The translations under genes and the position numbers were made by a program. Below the pieces are notes generated by a model that was given only the letters and a program-made list of their open reading frames with translations, was not told the origin of the DNA and made no database searches. A stretch of DNA of 64,000 bases from Nocardia sp. CNY236 (GTDB lineage Bacteria > Actinomycetota > Actinomycetes > Mycobacteriales > Mycobacteriaceae): positions 124,001 through 188,000 of the forward strand of contig NZ_AXVD01000002.1 in the NCBI RefSeq assembly GCF_000482385.1, read 5' to 3'. How positions within the stretch are numbered: the first letter of the stretch is position 1; each line of letters opens with the position of its first letter. Shown here piece by piece: positions 1-9,313 of this stretch.

Positions 1-1152
1 CTCGGTCGCGGGGTCGGGTACGACCGAATCTTCCGCCAGTTCCGATAGACGGTGTAGCGCCGCACGGGCAATCGTCAATGCCTGGGCCGCCGCCGGGAGC
101 GAACCCACTGCCTCGAAGGCCGACAGCGGCAGCAGCACCAAGACGAACAGAGCCATGGGTGTCATAGCGCCCTCGGCACCACCGGCACCAAAGATGGTGA
201 TGCCGATCATCAAGGCGCCGAGCACACTCACGCCGATCGACAGCGGGGTCGCCGCCGCCGACCAGGCACCGCGAGCAGCTACAGCGTCTTCTGCAGCAGC
301 GGCTCTGCTCGAGGCGGCGGTCGCTTCGAGCACAGCGGCATCCAGCCGACCCGCAACGCGCAGCTCGGCGGCGTGGTCGAGGATCGTGACACTGCGCGCG
401 ACGAACTCGGCGCGGTCGGCACGCGCGGCGCGTTGCGCCGTGGCCGCCGTCCGTGCCGACACCCACGGCGCAACGATCCCGGACAAGGCCAGCCCGCCGG
501 CGAGGATTGCAGCGCCCGCCACCGAAATCGTCGCCGACAACGCGACCGCGGCAACCGAGACGACCACGGCGACCGCGACCGGCACGAAGACCCGAACCAC
601 CACTGCTCCCAGATCATCGATGTCGGTACCGATCCGGACCAGCAGATCACCCCGTCGTGGCGGGACCCGACGATCGCGGTCGCCACGGTGCGCGGTGCGG
701 GGCTCGCAGCCGCCACCGAGGGCCTGGGGGCGGTAGAGCCAGAAATTCGACCTGGCCAGCGTCCGATAGACCGTTGTGCGCGCGGCGGTCATGGACCGTA
801 GGGCGACATCGTGGGTCACGAGACGTTCGACGTAGCGACACAGGCCACGCGAGATTCCCAGGGCGCGCACCGCCACCACCGCGATACTCAAATCCAGCAC
901 CGGCGGCATCTGCCAGGCGCGTGCGATCAGCCACGCGGCCAATGCGGCGAGAGCGAGTCCGCTGCCGAGCGACAGTACGCCCCATCCGATTGCCACCGCG
1001 ACCCGTGGCATGGACAACTCGAGCAGCCGCCACATCCGCCCCACATCGCCGAACACGGTGACACGCGATCCACCGGCAGGGGTGTCGTTCGCGTCGTCGT
1101 CACCCCACCATCTCGCAGCCGGCCACGACCGAGTCCGCAAACCGACTGTCAT
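1..1152 (-). CDS. cydC: CydC, ABC transporter subunit for cytochrome bd assembly (cut by window edge)
   Basis: The reverse strand is open from an ATG at 1152 to the window edge, giving the first 384 residues. CydC pairs with CydD to form the inner-membrane heterodimeric ABC exporter (thiols and heme traffic) needed to assemble cytochrome bd. What is visible is the transmembrane domain: helices at about 51-77, 181-207 and 210-230, the RYVERLVTHD stretch at 106-115 and RRGDLLVRIG at 166-175, both typical of CydC. The nucleotide-binding domain lies outside the window. The ATG overlaps the cydD stop (ATGA), implying translational coupling as the last gene of cydABDC. Residues about 136-164, just before RRGDLL, form a Gly/Arg/Pro-rich stretch that I do not expect in the family; it could be an insertion. 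Identification as CydC rather than a generic exporter rests mainly on context. Confidence 0.88.
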   Translation of the reverse strand, partial: MTVGLRTRSWPAARWWGDDDANDTPAGGSRVTVFGDVGRMWRLLELSMPRVAVAIGWGVLSLGSGLALAALAAWLIARAWQMPPVLDLSIAVVAVRALGISRGLCRYVERLVTHDVALRSMTAARTTVYRTLARSNFWLYRPQALGGGCEPRTAHRGDRDRRVPPRRGDLLVRIGTDIDDLGAVVVRVFVPVAVAVVVSVAAVALSATISVAGAAILAGGLALSGIVAPWVSARTAATAQRAARADRAEFVARSVTILDHAAELRVAGRLDAAVLEATAASSRAAAAEDAVAARGAWSAAATPLSIGVSVLGALMIGITIFGAGGAEGAMTPMALFVLVLLPLSAFEAVGSLPAAAQALTIARAALHRLSELAEDSVVPDPATE

Positions 1153-3056
1153 GGCCGGTCCTGTGCGAGCCGGTGATGATGTACCTGGACAATCCGATCG
1201 GCCGACGCCAGTACCGTTCGACGATGCCCGACGATGACGACCGTGGCGCCTGCCTGCGCTCGCTTCCGGAGCGCACGCAACACCGGCACTTCCGAGGCGG
1301 CGTCCAGGTGCGCAGTCGGCTCGTCCAGCAGTAGCACCGGTCGGCCCGCAGCCAGCACCCGAGTGAGTGCCAAGCATTGGCGTTGACCGAGCGACAGCCC
1401 GACGCCTGCGGGACCGATGACGGTGTTCCACCGATCGGGCAGCTCGTCGAGCACGCGATCGAACCCGGTCGCGGCACACGCCGCTGTCAACTCGTCCGCG
1501 CCGGTCGGGTGCCGTGCGGACCGATTCACCGACGCTGCGCCGAGAAGTTCGAGGTTGTCGCGCACCGTTCCCGGCACCAACACCGGTCGTTGGGGCAACC
1601 AGCCCACACGGGTCCACCACTGGTCGGTGTCGACCTCGCGCAGGTCTGCACCGTCGACCGTGATGGAGCCGCGATCCGGCGGGATCAAACCCAGCATCGC
1701 CTGCACGATGGTCGACTTTCCGACTCCATTGGGCCCGGCGAGCACGGTCACGCAGCCGGGAGGAAATGTCGCCGACAGCCCGGCGGGCGCCCATCCGTCT
1801 CGGGTGCGTATCGAAACATCGTCGATCTCGATCGATGCACCACCCGCCGAACTCCCGGCGGCGATTCGTCGTGCTGCGGGCGCACACTCGGTTCGTGGCG
1901 CGCACACCGGAGTGGTGTCGCCGGCCAGCGCAGTAGCGGTCGACACGCGATCGGCGGGTATCCGTCGGTGATCGCCGGAGACGATGCCAGGGTGACCGCT
2001 CGACTCCGAGTCCAGCACCGCGAATGCCTTGTCCGCGGCAGCCATGCCGTCCTGGGCAGCGTGGAAGCGCTCACCGACGGTTCGCAGCGGCAGATATACC
2101 TCGGGAGCAAGCATCAACGCGACCAACCCTGCATACAGACTCATCTCGCCGAATACCAAGCGCAGGCCGATCGACACCGCGATGAGCGCCACGCTGAGCG
2201 TTGCGAGCAGCTCCAACACCATTGCCGACAGGAACGCGATGCGCAGTGCTTGCATGGTCCGCTGCCGCACCGCCTCACCGAGGTCCCGCACGCGAAACTG
2301 CATGGTGTGAGCGGCTGCCGAGCGGCCCCTCGATTCGACCGGACCGATACCCTGGCGCGCTGGCGACGAAGACTCCCCGGGCGAGTGCTCGTCGCCGGTT
2401 TCGCGCCCGAGCGCTCGCAATGTCGGCATGCCGGCGAACAGATCGAGCAACTGATCCGACAGGCGAGTACCGGCTGCGAAGGTGGCCGCAGCCCGTCCCT
2501 CGGTCAGTTTTCCGATGAGAATCATGAAGACCGGGATGAGCGGTAGCGTAACCACCACGATCAATCCGGAGCTCGGATCGTGCACCGCGATGACCGCGAG
2601 CACGATCGGGGGAACCAGCACCGCCAACACGACGGCGGGCACATAGCCGACGAGGTAGTTCCGCAACCCGGACAATCCGGCGCCGACCACCACGGCCAGC
2701 TCGGTTCGGCGGGTGTCGAGTTCACGAAACGGAAGCCGGGCACCGACCTCGAGTACCGCGGATTCCAACTCCGCGATCACGCTCGCACCCGCACGATGTG
2801 CCACACGCGACTGAACCCAGGTAGCGAGCACCCGGCAGGCGACCGCGAGCGCAAGAATCGCCAACTCCGTCGTCCATGCGCCAACGGTACGCCGGCCGGA
2901 GTCGGTGACGACACCGGCCAACACCCGCCCGATCAGCACCGCCGAAACCACGATCGAACCAGTGGTCACCAGCGTTAGCGCGACGCTGATGACCAGGTAG
3001 CTACGCGCCGAACGGGCATACCGCCACAGACGAGGGTCGATCGGCGGGCGGGCCAT
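1149..3056 (-). CDS. cydD: CydD, ABC transporter subunit for cytochrome bd assembly
   Basis: 635 residues. An N-terminal six-helix transmembrane domain (about 20-340) is followed by a nucleotide-binding domain: Walker A GPNGVGKST at 441-449, signature LSLGQRQ at 554-560, Walker B and D-loop VLLLDEPTAHLD at 574-585, and switch His in VGHRRT near 610. It acts with CydC at the cytoplasmic membrane as the exporter required for cytochrome bd maturation. It follows cydB by 4 nt and overlaps cydC by 4 nt. Two low-complexity stretches, about 221-250 in the membrane domain and 350-405 between the domains, look like lineage-specific linkers. All ATPase motifs are intact. Confidence 0.93.
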   Translation of the reverse strand: MARPPIDPRLWRYARSARSYLVISVALTLVTTGSIVVSAVLIGRVLAGVVTDSGRRTVGAWTTELAILALAVACRVLATWVQSRVAHRAGASVIAELESAVLEVGARLPFRELDTRRTELAVVVGAGLSGLRNYLVGYVPAVVLAVLVPPIVLAVIAVHDPSSGLIVVVTLPLIPVFMILIGKLTEGRAAATFAAGTRLSDQLLDLFAGMPTLRALGRETGDEHSPGESSSPARQGIGPVESRGRSAAAHTMQFRVRDLGEAVRQRTMQALRIAFLSAMVLELLATLSVALIAVSIGLRLVFGEMSLYAGLVALMLAPEVYLPLRTVGERFHAAQDGMAAADKAFAVLDSESSGHPGIVSGDHRRIPADRVSTATALAGDTTPVCAPRTECAPAARRIAAGSSAGGASIEIDDVSIRTRDGWAPAGLSATFPPGCVTVLAGPNGVGKSTIVQAMLGLIPPDRGSITVDGADLREVDTDQWWTRVGWLPQRPVLVPGTVRDNLELLGAASVNRSARHPTGADELTAACAATGFDRVLDELPDRWNTVIGPAGVGLSLGQRQCLALTRVLAAGRPVLLLDEPTAHLDAASEVPVLRALRKRAQAGATVVIVGHRRTVLASADRIVQVHHHRLAQDRP

Positions 3057-3060
3057 GGCG

Positions 3061-4092
3061 TCAGTCCCGCCTGGTCCGGGCAGGCAGGCCCGCCGGAGCG
3101 GGGATCTGCTCGACGGTGATCCGCTTGCGAAACACCCAGTACGTCCACCCTTGGTAGACCAACACGACCGGAGTGACCACCACCGCGGCCCAGCTCATCA
3201 CGGTCAAGGTATACGGCGTGGACGAAGCGTTGTACACGGTCAGATCGAAGGCCGCGTCCAATGTCGAGGGAAGCACGTTCGGGAACAACGAACCGAACAA
3301 CAGGGCGGTGACCGCGGCCACGGTCACGGTGGTTCCGGTGAAGGCCCACCCGTCGCGCCGAGCGATATCGGCCACCGCCGCGGTGATCGATCCGAGCACC
3401 GCCAGCGCCAACGGAATCCAGGTCCAGCCCGTCCCATACGCCAGCTGCGTCCACAGCCCGAACCCGCCGACCACGACCACGGTGGGACCCAACAGCAATC
3501 GGGCGGTGCGTCGCGCGTCGGCGCGCACCTCGCCACCGGTCTTGAGGGCCAGGAACATCGCCCCGTGCAGTGCGAACAACAGGCCGGTCGCCAGCCCCCC
3601 GACCACCGCGTACGGTCCGAACAAGTCCGCCACCGAACCCGCGAACTCTTTGTGCTCGTCGAGCGGAACCCCGTGCACGACATTGGCGAACACCCATCCC
3701 CAGGCCAGTGCCGGAATCCAGGATCCGATCCCGATACCGATATCGCACCGGGCGCGCCAGCGCGGGTCATCGATCTTGCCGCGATACTCGATGGCGCACA
3801 CACGCAGGATCAACGCGACGAGCAATACCAGCAACGCGAGATAGAAGCCGGAGAACAGGCTCGCATACCACTCCGGGAACGCAGCGAACATTGCACCGCC
3901 GGCGGTCAGCAACCAGACTTCGTTGGCATCCCATACCGGTCCGATCGTGTTGAGCACCAATCGCCGTCGTGTGTCGGACCCTTTGCCGAGGATCGGCATG
4001 AGCATACCGACGCCGAAGTCGAAGCCCTCCAATACGAAGTAGCCGGTGAACAGCACACCGATCAGGACGAACCAGAACTCTTGCAAACTCAT
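3061..4092 (-). CDS. cydB: Cytochrome bd ubiquinol/menaquinol oxidase subunit II
   Basis: 343 residues, very hydrophobic, with the diagnostic GFDFGVG near the N-terminus (23-29) followed by the EVWLLTAGGAMFAAFP segment of subunit II. CydB is the second membrane subunit of the high-affinity, proton-pump-less bd oxidase that reduces O2 with quinol electrons. It starts 9 nt after cydA and ends 4 nt before cydD, so cydABDC is one operon. Length is normal for actinobacterial CydB. No oddities are seen. Confidence 0.95.
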   Translation of the reverse strand: MSLQEFWFVLIGVLFTGYFVLEGFDFGVGMLMPILGKGSDTRRRLVLNTIGPVWDANEVWLLTAGGAMFAAFPEWYASLFSGFYLALLVLLVALILRVCAIEYRGKIDDPRWRARCDIGIGIGSWIPALAWGWVFANVVHGVPLDEHKEFAGSVADLFGPYAVVGGLATGLLFALHGAMFLALKTGGEVRADARRTARLLLGPTVVVVGGFGLWTQLAYGTGWTWIPLALAVLGSITAAVADIARRDGWAFTGTTVTVAAVTALLFGSLFPNVLPSTLDAAFDLTVYNASSTPYTLTVMSWAAVVVTPVVLVYQGWTYWVFRKRITVEQIPAPAGLPARTRRD

Positions 4093-4101
4093 CGCCGGCT
4101 C

Positions 4102-5646
4102 CTAGTAGGCGAACGACAACTGTTCGACAGCAGGCTCCTCGCGGCGACCGGGGCCGGAGGCGGAGTCTGTGTCCTGCGGCTCGGGCACGATGGGATCGGG
4201 GCCATGGACGACGTACCGGCGTATCAGGTAGAACCACACCACGGCGAGTGCGCCGTACAGCATGGTGAAGCAGATCAACGACAACAGCACAACACCCGGC
4301 GAATGGTTCGAGACGCCTTCCTGCACCGTCAGACGCAGGTTCGGGTCGCCCGCCGGGTTCGGTACGACCACCCATGGTTGGCGCCCCATCTCGGTGAATA
4401 TCCAACCGGCGCTATTGGCCAGGAACGGCATCGGAACGACCCACAGACTCAGCCGAGAAAACCAGCGTCGGTCCGGGACCCGACCGCGGCGTGTGAGCCA
4501 CAGGCCAGCCATCGCCAGCGCGAGCGAGCCCACGGCCAGCCCGATCATGGCTCGAAACGACCAGTAGGTGACGAACAGGTTGGGCCGGTAGTCACCGGGA
4601 CCGAACTTCTCGATGCCGGCCTGCTGCAAATCGGTGACGCCGTCCAGGGTTACGCCACTGAAGGAGCCCTCGGCCAACCAGGACAGCACATACGGAACTT
4701 CCAGGACGTGGGTGACGCTGTCGCAGTTGTTGTGGGTTCCCACGGTCAGCAGCGAGAAGTTCGGGTCGGTCGCGCTGTGACACAGCGATTCCGCCGAGGC
4801 CATCTTCATCGGCTGCTGCTGGAACATCAGTTTGCCCTGAACGTCGCCGGTGTACACCAAAGCGGCCAGCGCCACGATCATCACGGCGCTACCCGCACGG
4901 GCAGCCGGCCGCCACATCTCGCGCGCCTCGATCAGCTTCGCTGCATTGCCGCGCACCATGCCACTGCGCGCGTCGCGCACCATGCCACTGCGCGCGTCGC
5001 GCACCATGCCACTGCGCGCGTCGCGCACCATCCACCACCCCGAGATACCCGCGACGAAGGTCCCTGCAGTGAGGAATGACCCGGCCACGACGTGGGGGAA
5101 GGCCGCCAGGGTGGTGTTGTTGGTGAGCACCGCGACGATGCTGTCGAGTTCCGCGCGCCCGGTCTCCGGGTTGTATCGGGCGCCGACCGGGTGCTGCATG
5201 AACGAATTGGCCGCGACGATGAAGTAGGCCGAGGCGTTCACACCGATGGCAACCACCCATATCGCTGCGAGGTGAAGCAGTTTCGGCAACCGAGTCCAGC
5301 CGAATATCCACAATCCGAGGAAGGTCGACTCCATGAAGAAGGCGACCAACCCCTCCAAAGCGAGCGGGGCGCCGAACACATCGCCGACGAAGCGGGAGTA
5401 CTCACTCCAGTTCATGCCGAACTGGAATTCCTGCACGATGCCGGTCGCGACGCCCAGCGCGAAGTTGATCAAGAACAGCTTGCCGAAGAACTTGGTCAAC
5501 CGCAGCCAGTGCTGTTTCCCGGTGATCACCCAGGCTGTTTGCATGGCGGCGACGAGCGGCGCGAGGCCGATGGTCAATGGCACCAGAAGGAAGTGGTAGA
5601 CGGTCGTGATGCCGAACTGCCAGCGCGAGATATCCAGCGCGTTCAT
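4102..5646 (-). CDS. cydA: Cytochrome bd oxidase subunit I, short Q-loop type
   Basis: Start chosen at the ATG at 5646, which has GGAGGG six bases upstream and gives the usual MNALDISRWQFG N-terminus; an upstream in-frame start at 5799 would add 51 atypical residues. 514 residues. Candidate heme ligands by family alignment are His18 (TVYHFLLVP), His185 (AAFPHVVAGS) and Met420 (FTEMGRQPW); QQQP at 276-279 is the conserved quinol-loop neighbourhood, and the Q-loop is the short form. First gene of cydABDC. Oddity: residues 206-229 are three exact copies of the octapeptide MVRDARSG, encoded by a 24-bp tandem repeat in the loop after the helix carrying His185. Confidence 0.95.
   Translation of the reverse strand: MNALDISRWQFGITTVYHFLLVPLTIGLAPLVAAMQTAWVITGKQHWLRLTKFFGKLFLINFALGVATGIVQEFQFGMNWSEYSRFVGDVFGAPLALEGLVAFFMESTFLGLWIFGWTRLPKLLHLAAIWVVAIGVNASAYFIVAANSFMQHPVGARYNPETGRAELDSIVAVLTNNTTLAAFPHVVAGSFLTAGTFVAGISGWWMVRDARSGMVRDARSGMVRDARSGMVRGNAAKLIEAREMWRPAARAGSAVMIVALAALVYTGDVQGKLMFQQQPMKMASAESLCHSATDPNFSLLTVGTHNNCDSVTHVLEVPYVLSWLAEGSFSGVTLDGVTDLQQAGIEKFGPGDYRPNLFVTYWSFRAMIGLAVGSLALAMAGLWLTRRGRVPDRRWFSRLSLWVVPMPFLANSAGWIFTEMGRQPWVVVPNPAGDPNLRLTVQEGVSNHSPGVVLLSLICFTMLYGALAVVWFYLIRRYVVHGPDPIVPEPQDTDSASGPGRREEPAVEQLSFAY
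4951..5022. repeat. Three exact 24-bp tandem repeats inside cydA
   Basis: The 24-bp unit occupies 4951-4974, 4975-4998 and 4999-5022 with no mismatch, followed by a partial fourth copy to about 5031. Being a multiple of three it keeps the cydA frame and encodes MVRDARSG three times. Confidence 0.98.
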
Positions 5647-5842
5647 GCCGCCCTCCAGCCCATCTACGACGTTCCGTAGTAAGCGTACGCCGGAGTTGGC
5701 CGAAAGGTAGCGGAGCTCAAACCGACAATCGAGGTATGCACATCGGATTGCCAGGTATTGCGTGGTCACCACCATCTCGCACTGGTCCTCGTAGGACATG
5801 GATCACCGAGTGACGTCCATCACGCATTCCGAGCTATCGACA

Positions 5843-5880
5843 AGCATCGCTGCCGGTCATGAGCATCACCGCCGGTCAGG
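5843..5880. repeat. Imperfect 19-bp tandem duplication between pabC-like gene and cydA
   Basis: Positions 5843-5861 and 5862-5880 share the pattern agcatc..cgccggtca with four mismatches. It lies just downstream of the lyase gene (stop at 5887) in the 240-bp gap that should also carry the cydA promoter. No function can be read from it. Confidence 0.7.
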
Positions 5881-5886
5881 CGATCG

Positions 5887-6807
5887 TCACCAGTCGCCGA
5901 CGGCGCCGGCCCGTTCGATACCACGACCCACCAATTCGATGATCTCCTCGGCGTTGTCCGGCGCGGACATCCGCAGCCCATCCAGCGAGTTCACTCGCGC
6001 CGCGAGTGAAATGCTCGACAGCATCCAGATGCTGTCACAGGTGAGCAGATCGGCAGTGAACAACGACTCGTAGCGGCAGCTCCAACCCGCCTTCTCCGCT
6101 TCGATGAACAGCGTGCGCTGGGTGACGCCCGGAAGCACACCATTCTTCGCCGGCGGAGTGATCAGCTGCTTGTCGCGGGCGATCACCACAGTGGAACGCG
6201 GTCCTTCCAGAACGCGATTCTCGGTGCTGGTGAAGATCACGTCATCGGCACCCATACGTGCGGCGAAACGCAATGCGGCCATGTTGGTGGCATAGGACAA
6301 GGTCTTGGCGCCGAGCAACTGCCACGGCGCCGCTTGGGCCAGGTCGATCGAGATGCCACGCGACAGCGTCATCACGGCAACCCCCTCGGCACGCGCCTTC
6401 TCGACACGCTCGGACACCGGCGCCACCAGCACGAAAGCCGTTGGCGCCGGCGCAGCACCAGCCAGGTCACCGGTCTGCACCGTGGACGGAATGCCGGACA
6501 TTTCACGATCGCGGCCCCGGGTGAGCACCAGCCGCATGACTCCTTCACGCTCGCTACCCCACTCCTTGGCAGCGGTCTCGACCGCTTCGCGCCATTTCCC
6601 CAACTCCGGTTCGGGTAGGTCCAGCGCCTGTGTCGAGCGACGCAGTCGGCCGAGATGAAATTCGATCGCACAGGCCACACCCGCACGCAGAAGGACGGTT
6701 TCGAAGACGCCGTCGCCACGTAATACGCCGATATCGTCCGCATACACCAACGGCGCGTCCGCATCTCGAACCACACCATCGAGCGTTACCAGAACTCGAT
6801 CCACCAT
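5887..6807 (-). CDS. pabC: Class IV aminotransferase-fold protein, probable 4-amino-4-deoxychorismate lyase
   Basis: 306 residues of the branched-chain aminotransferase/aminodeoxychorismate lyase fold (PLP type IV). The probable PLP lysine is Lys168 in LLGAKTLSYA; the preceding YADDIGVLRGDGVFET and the later ENRVLEGPRS segments are typical of the lyase branch. The lyase turns 4-amino-4-deoxychorismate into p-aminobenzoate and pyruvate for folate synthesis. It matches the place of M. tuberculosis Rv0812, next to the YgfZ homologue, which is transcribed divergently here. A D-amino-acid or branched-chain transaminase role is not excluded by sequence alone. The ATG at 6807 is the natural start. 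Confidence 0.8.
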   Translation of the reverse strand: MVDRVLVTLDGVVRDADAPLVYADDIGVLRGDGVFETVLLRAGVACAIEFHLGRLRRSTQALDLPEPELGKWREAVETAAKEWGSEREGVMRLVLTRGRDREMSGIPSTVQTGDLAGAAPAPTAFVLVAPVSERVEKARAEGVAVMTLSRGISIDLAQAAPWQLLGAKTLSYATNMAALRFAARMGADDVIFTSTENRVLEGPRSTVVIARDKQLITPPAKNGVLPGVTQRTLFIEAEKAGWSCRYESLFTADLLTCDSIWMLSSISLAARVNSLDGLRMSAPDNAEEIIELVGRGIERAGAVGDW

Positions 6808-6966
6808 GGGTCGAGCCTAGGCGGTGCCAGCAGCCAACGCCTACTGTCGCGGCCGGTTGGCGCGACGCGCCGGCAACGACCTACCTGCCGGCTGTTTCGG
6901 CTCGTCGAACTCGGCGACAACGGCCCGGGGCGCGCATCGTCGAGCGTGCACGCCTAGAGTGAAGAC

Positions 6967-8082
6967 GTGTCCGTGGTCGTTGCTCCGAGCCCAATCCTCG
7001 ACTATTCGGGAGCCGTTGCGGGGACAACGGACTCCGCCGATTCCACGGTCGCCTGGCACTATGGCGATCCGTTCGGCGAACAGCGGGCAGCGATGCACCG
7101 CCTCGCGGTTGTCGACCGCTCACATCGATTCGTTCTTCGTATCACGGGCACGGAGCGGCTCACGTGGTTGCACACCGTCTCCACGCAACACGTGGCCGCG
7201 CTCGGCAATGGCCAATCGGCGGAGAATCTCGACCTCGATGCGAGCGGGCGGGTGTTACACCACTTCGTGCTCACCGAACTGGACGGCACCGTGTGGATCG
7301 ACACCGAGGCCGAGGGAGGCCCCGATCTGCTGTCGTTCCTCCAGAAAATGGTCTTCTGGGCCGACGCCGTGCCGGTCGCGGCTACCGACCATGTGGTGTT
7401 GAGCCTGCTGGGACCACAGGTCACTGCCCTCGCCCCGGTCCTCGGCATTACCGCCCTGCCCGACATCTACGCGGCGATGCCACTGCCGAACGGCGGGTTT
7501 CTGCGTCGGATGCCGTGGCCGACGACGGACAGCTTCGATCTGCTCGTCCCGCGCGACCACCTGACCGACTGGTGGGGTCGACTCACCGCGGCGGGCGCAA
7601 CACCCGCGGGAATGTGGGCCTACGAGGCGCTCCGTGTCGCCGCGCTACGTCCTCGGGTCGCAGTGGACACCGACGAGCGGACGATTCCGCACGAGGTCCG
7701 ATGGATCGGCAGCGCCGCCGAACACGCCGCGGTCCACCTCGACAAGGGGTGCTACCGGGGTCAGGAAACCGTCGCGCGGGTACACAACCTGGGCAAACCG
7801 CCGCGGCATCTGGTGTTGCTCCATCTGGACGGTTCGACCGACCAGCGCCCCACCACGGGCGCCGACGTCACCGCGAGTGGTCGCACGGTCGGCCGGGTCG
7901 GTACCGTCGTCGACCACTACGAACTCGGCCCGATCGCTTTGGCCCTGGTCAAGCGAACCGTCACAGCCGGCGCTACCCTGACAGTGGGTTCCGTCACCGC
8001 GGCCATCGATCCGGATTCGATGCCTACCGAGGATGCGCCGCAGGCCGGCAGGATCGCCGTCGACCGGCTACGCCGACACTGA
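6967..8082 (+). CDS. ygfZ: YgfZ/GcvT-like folate-binding protein
   Basis: 371 residues with the family signature KGCYRGQE at 260-267, including its conserved Cys262. YgfZ proteins bind tetrahydrofolate and help maintain iron-sulfur enzymes; they resemble the T-protein of glycine cleavage without its partners. The gene starts with GTG, 159 bp from the divergent lyase gene, and corresponds to Rv0811c. The MOSC-domain gene follows on the same strand. Position between a folate-pathway lyase and the purine genes fits a folate/one-carbon neighbourhood. Confidence 0.9.
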   Translation: MSVVVAPSPILDYSGAVAGTTDSADSTVAWHYGDPFGEQRAAMHRLAVVDRSHRFVLRITGTERLTWLHTVSTQHVAALGNGQSAENLDLDASGRVLHHFVLTELDGTVWIDTEAEGGPDLLSFLQKMVFWADAVPVAATDHVVLSLLGPQVTALAPVLGITALPDIYAAMPLPNGGFLRRMPWPTTDSFDLLVPRDHLTDWWGRLTAAGATPAGMWAYEALRVAALRPRVAVDTDERTIPHEVRWIGSAAEHAAVHLDKGCYRGQETVARVHNLGKPPRHLVLLHLDGSTDQRPTTGADVTASGRTVGRVGTVVDHYELGPIALALVKRTVTAGATLTVGSVTAAIDPDSMPTEDAPQAGRIAVDRLRRH

Positions 8083-8175
8083 CTCCTGGGGCGGGTGACC
8101 GGGGCCGTGCAGGCGACACCGGTACTGCTGCTCAGCGTCGATCCGGCCCGATTCACGACGAGAGGAGCGCTGTAT

Positions 8176-8823
8176 ATGCCCAATGATTTCGGCGAGATCC
8201 TGGCTGTCTGCGTTGTCCATGCCGACCTCGACGTGCCGGGACGGATCGGTCGCACCGCGATCGACAAGCGGCCGGTCTCGGGTCGCGTCGCGGTGCAGAC
8301 CTTCGGGCTCGCCGGCGACCATGTGTGCAACACCGAACTTCACGGCGGTGTGGACCAAGCCGTCTATGCCTACGCCGACGAGGACGCCGAGCAATGGAGC
8401 ATCGAACTCGGCCGAGAACTCCCGCCGGGATGGTTCGGCGAAAACCTGCGGATCGCCGGGCTTGCGGTCAGTGATGCCGTGGTCGGCGCACGTTGGAGCA
8501 TCGGCGACACCCTCCTGGAGGTGACCGCACCGCGGGTGCCGTGTGTCACGTTCCAGCACTGGAGCGGTGAACGGCAGTGGGTGAAACGATTCGCAATGCG
8601 CCGTAACACCGGCGCGTATCTCCGGGTACTCACCGAGGGCACGATCGGCGCGGGCGACCGAGTCTCGGTCGTCCACGTGCCCGACCACGGGGTCACCGTT
8701 CGAGATGTGTTCGCCGGCACGAATCTCGATGTTCTGGCAATCCTGCTCACCGAGGAACCGAGTGTGTCCGACGATGTGCGTAGCCAGATCGAACGGCACA
8801 ATCGTCAGCAGGCCGATACCTAG
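8176..8823 (+). CDS. MOSC-domain protein (YiiM-like)
   Basis: 215 residues from the ATG at 8176, which has GAGGAG eight bases upstream; a GTG at 8095 is an in-frame alternative with no such site. The HGGVDQAVYAY motif (56-66), the GENLRIAGL segment and the APRVPCVTFQHW stretch with its conserved Cys identify a MOSC beta-barrel of the YiiM class. Such proteins bind molybdenum cofactor or pass sulfur and often reduce N-hydroxylated compounds. It lies 93 bp after ygfZ on the same strand. The physiological substrate cannot be told from sequence. Confidence 0.85.
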   Translation: MPNDFGEILAVCVVHADLDVPGRIGRTAIDKRPVSGRVAVQTFGLAGDHVCNTELHGGVDQAVYAYADEDAEQWSIELGRELPPGWFGENLRIAGLAVSDAVVGARWSIGDTLLEVTAPRVPCVTFQHWSGERQWVKRFAMRRNTGAYLRVLTEGTIGAGDRVSVVHVPDHGVTVRDVFAGTNLDVLAILLTEEPSVSDDVRSQIERHNRQQADT

Positions 8824-9313
8824 CTACGGACTCCGAGCGGTGGCGCCGAGTGATTTCTCGCACGAACGGTCTCGATCGAATGGTTGTTCGAGAAACCATC
8901 GGACCGGCGTGCACGAACGATCGGTATGGACGGTCTGGATAGGTGTCCATACCCGACGAAGCGGTGATCGCCGGCACCGTGGGCGCGCCGCGACCGCGCT
9001 CGAATACCGCTGACGCTGGCGATTCTCCGTCGAATGACGATCGACTGGACCGCGCTGCGCGCCCTACTCGCAGTGCCCGCGACGCGCGGCGGCAGCACCT
9101 GCGCCGGGGGCGTCCATGCAAATCCGGGAGTCCGACAAGGCTGAGATCGAACGGCGACAAGCGGGCAAACGACACCGCATCGGTAGTTCTTCACCCACTC
9201 CTGGAAGCGAGACGGCGGGACACACGCTAAAGTGTCTGTCAGGAAGAGTATTAATTCGAACGGGGCCGCCATCAAACCCCAGGCCGCCCCGCTGTGACGC
9301 GAGGGGGTCAGCC
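8824..9313. other. Gene-free interval between MOSC gene and DUF3073 gene
   Basis: No frame here reads like a protein. The first part has two hairpins: a 6-bp stem at 8880-8899 and a 9-bp stem at 8923-8953, probably ending transcription of the MOSC gene. A related 10-mer gcacgaacg(g/a) occurs near 8859 and 8910. The distal part (9220-9313) is locally AT-richer and should carry the DUF3073 promoter; the Shine-Dalgarno gaggggg is at 9301-9307. Confidence 0.6.
8923..8953 (+). terminator. Hairpin downstream of MOSC gene
   Basis: GGTATGGAC (8923-8931) pairs perfectly with GTCCATACC (8945-8953) around a 13-nt loop, 100 bp after the MOSC stop codon. No U-tract follows, so termination is inferred from position and stem only. 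Confidence 0.45.

Noticed and set aside
4951..5022. CRISPR-like appearance of direct repeats
   Set aside because: Units are directly adjacent with no spacers and lie in frame inside cydA.
3055..5079. A 674-codon open frame antisense to cydB/cydA
   Set aside because: Arg/His/Gln-rich composition and no family motif; it lies opposite well-supported genes and is a high-GC artefact.
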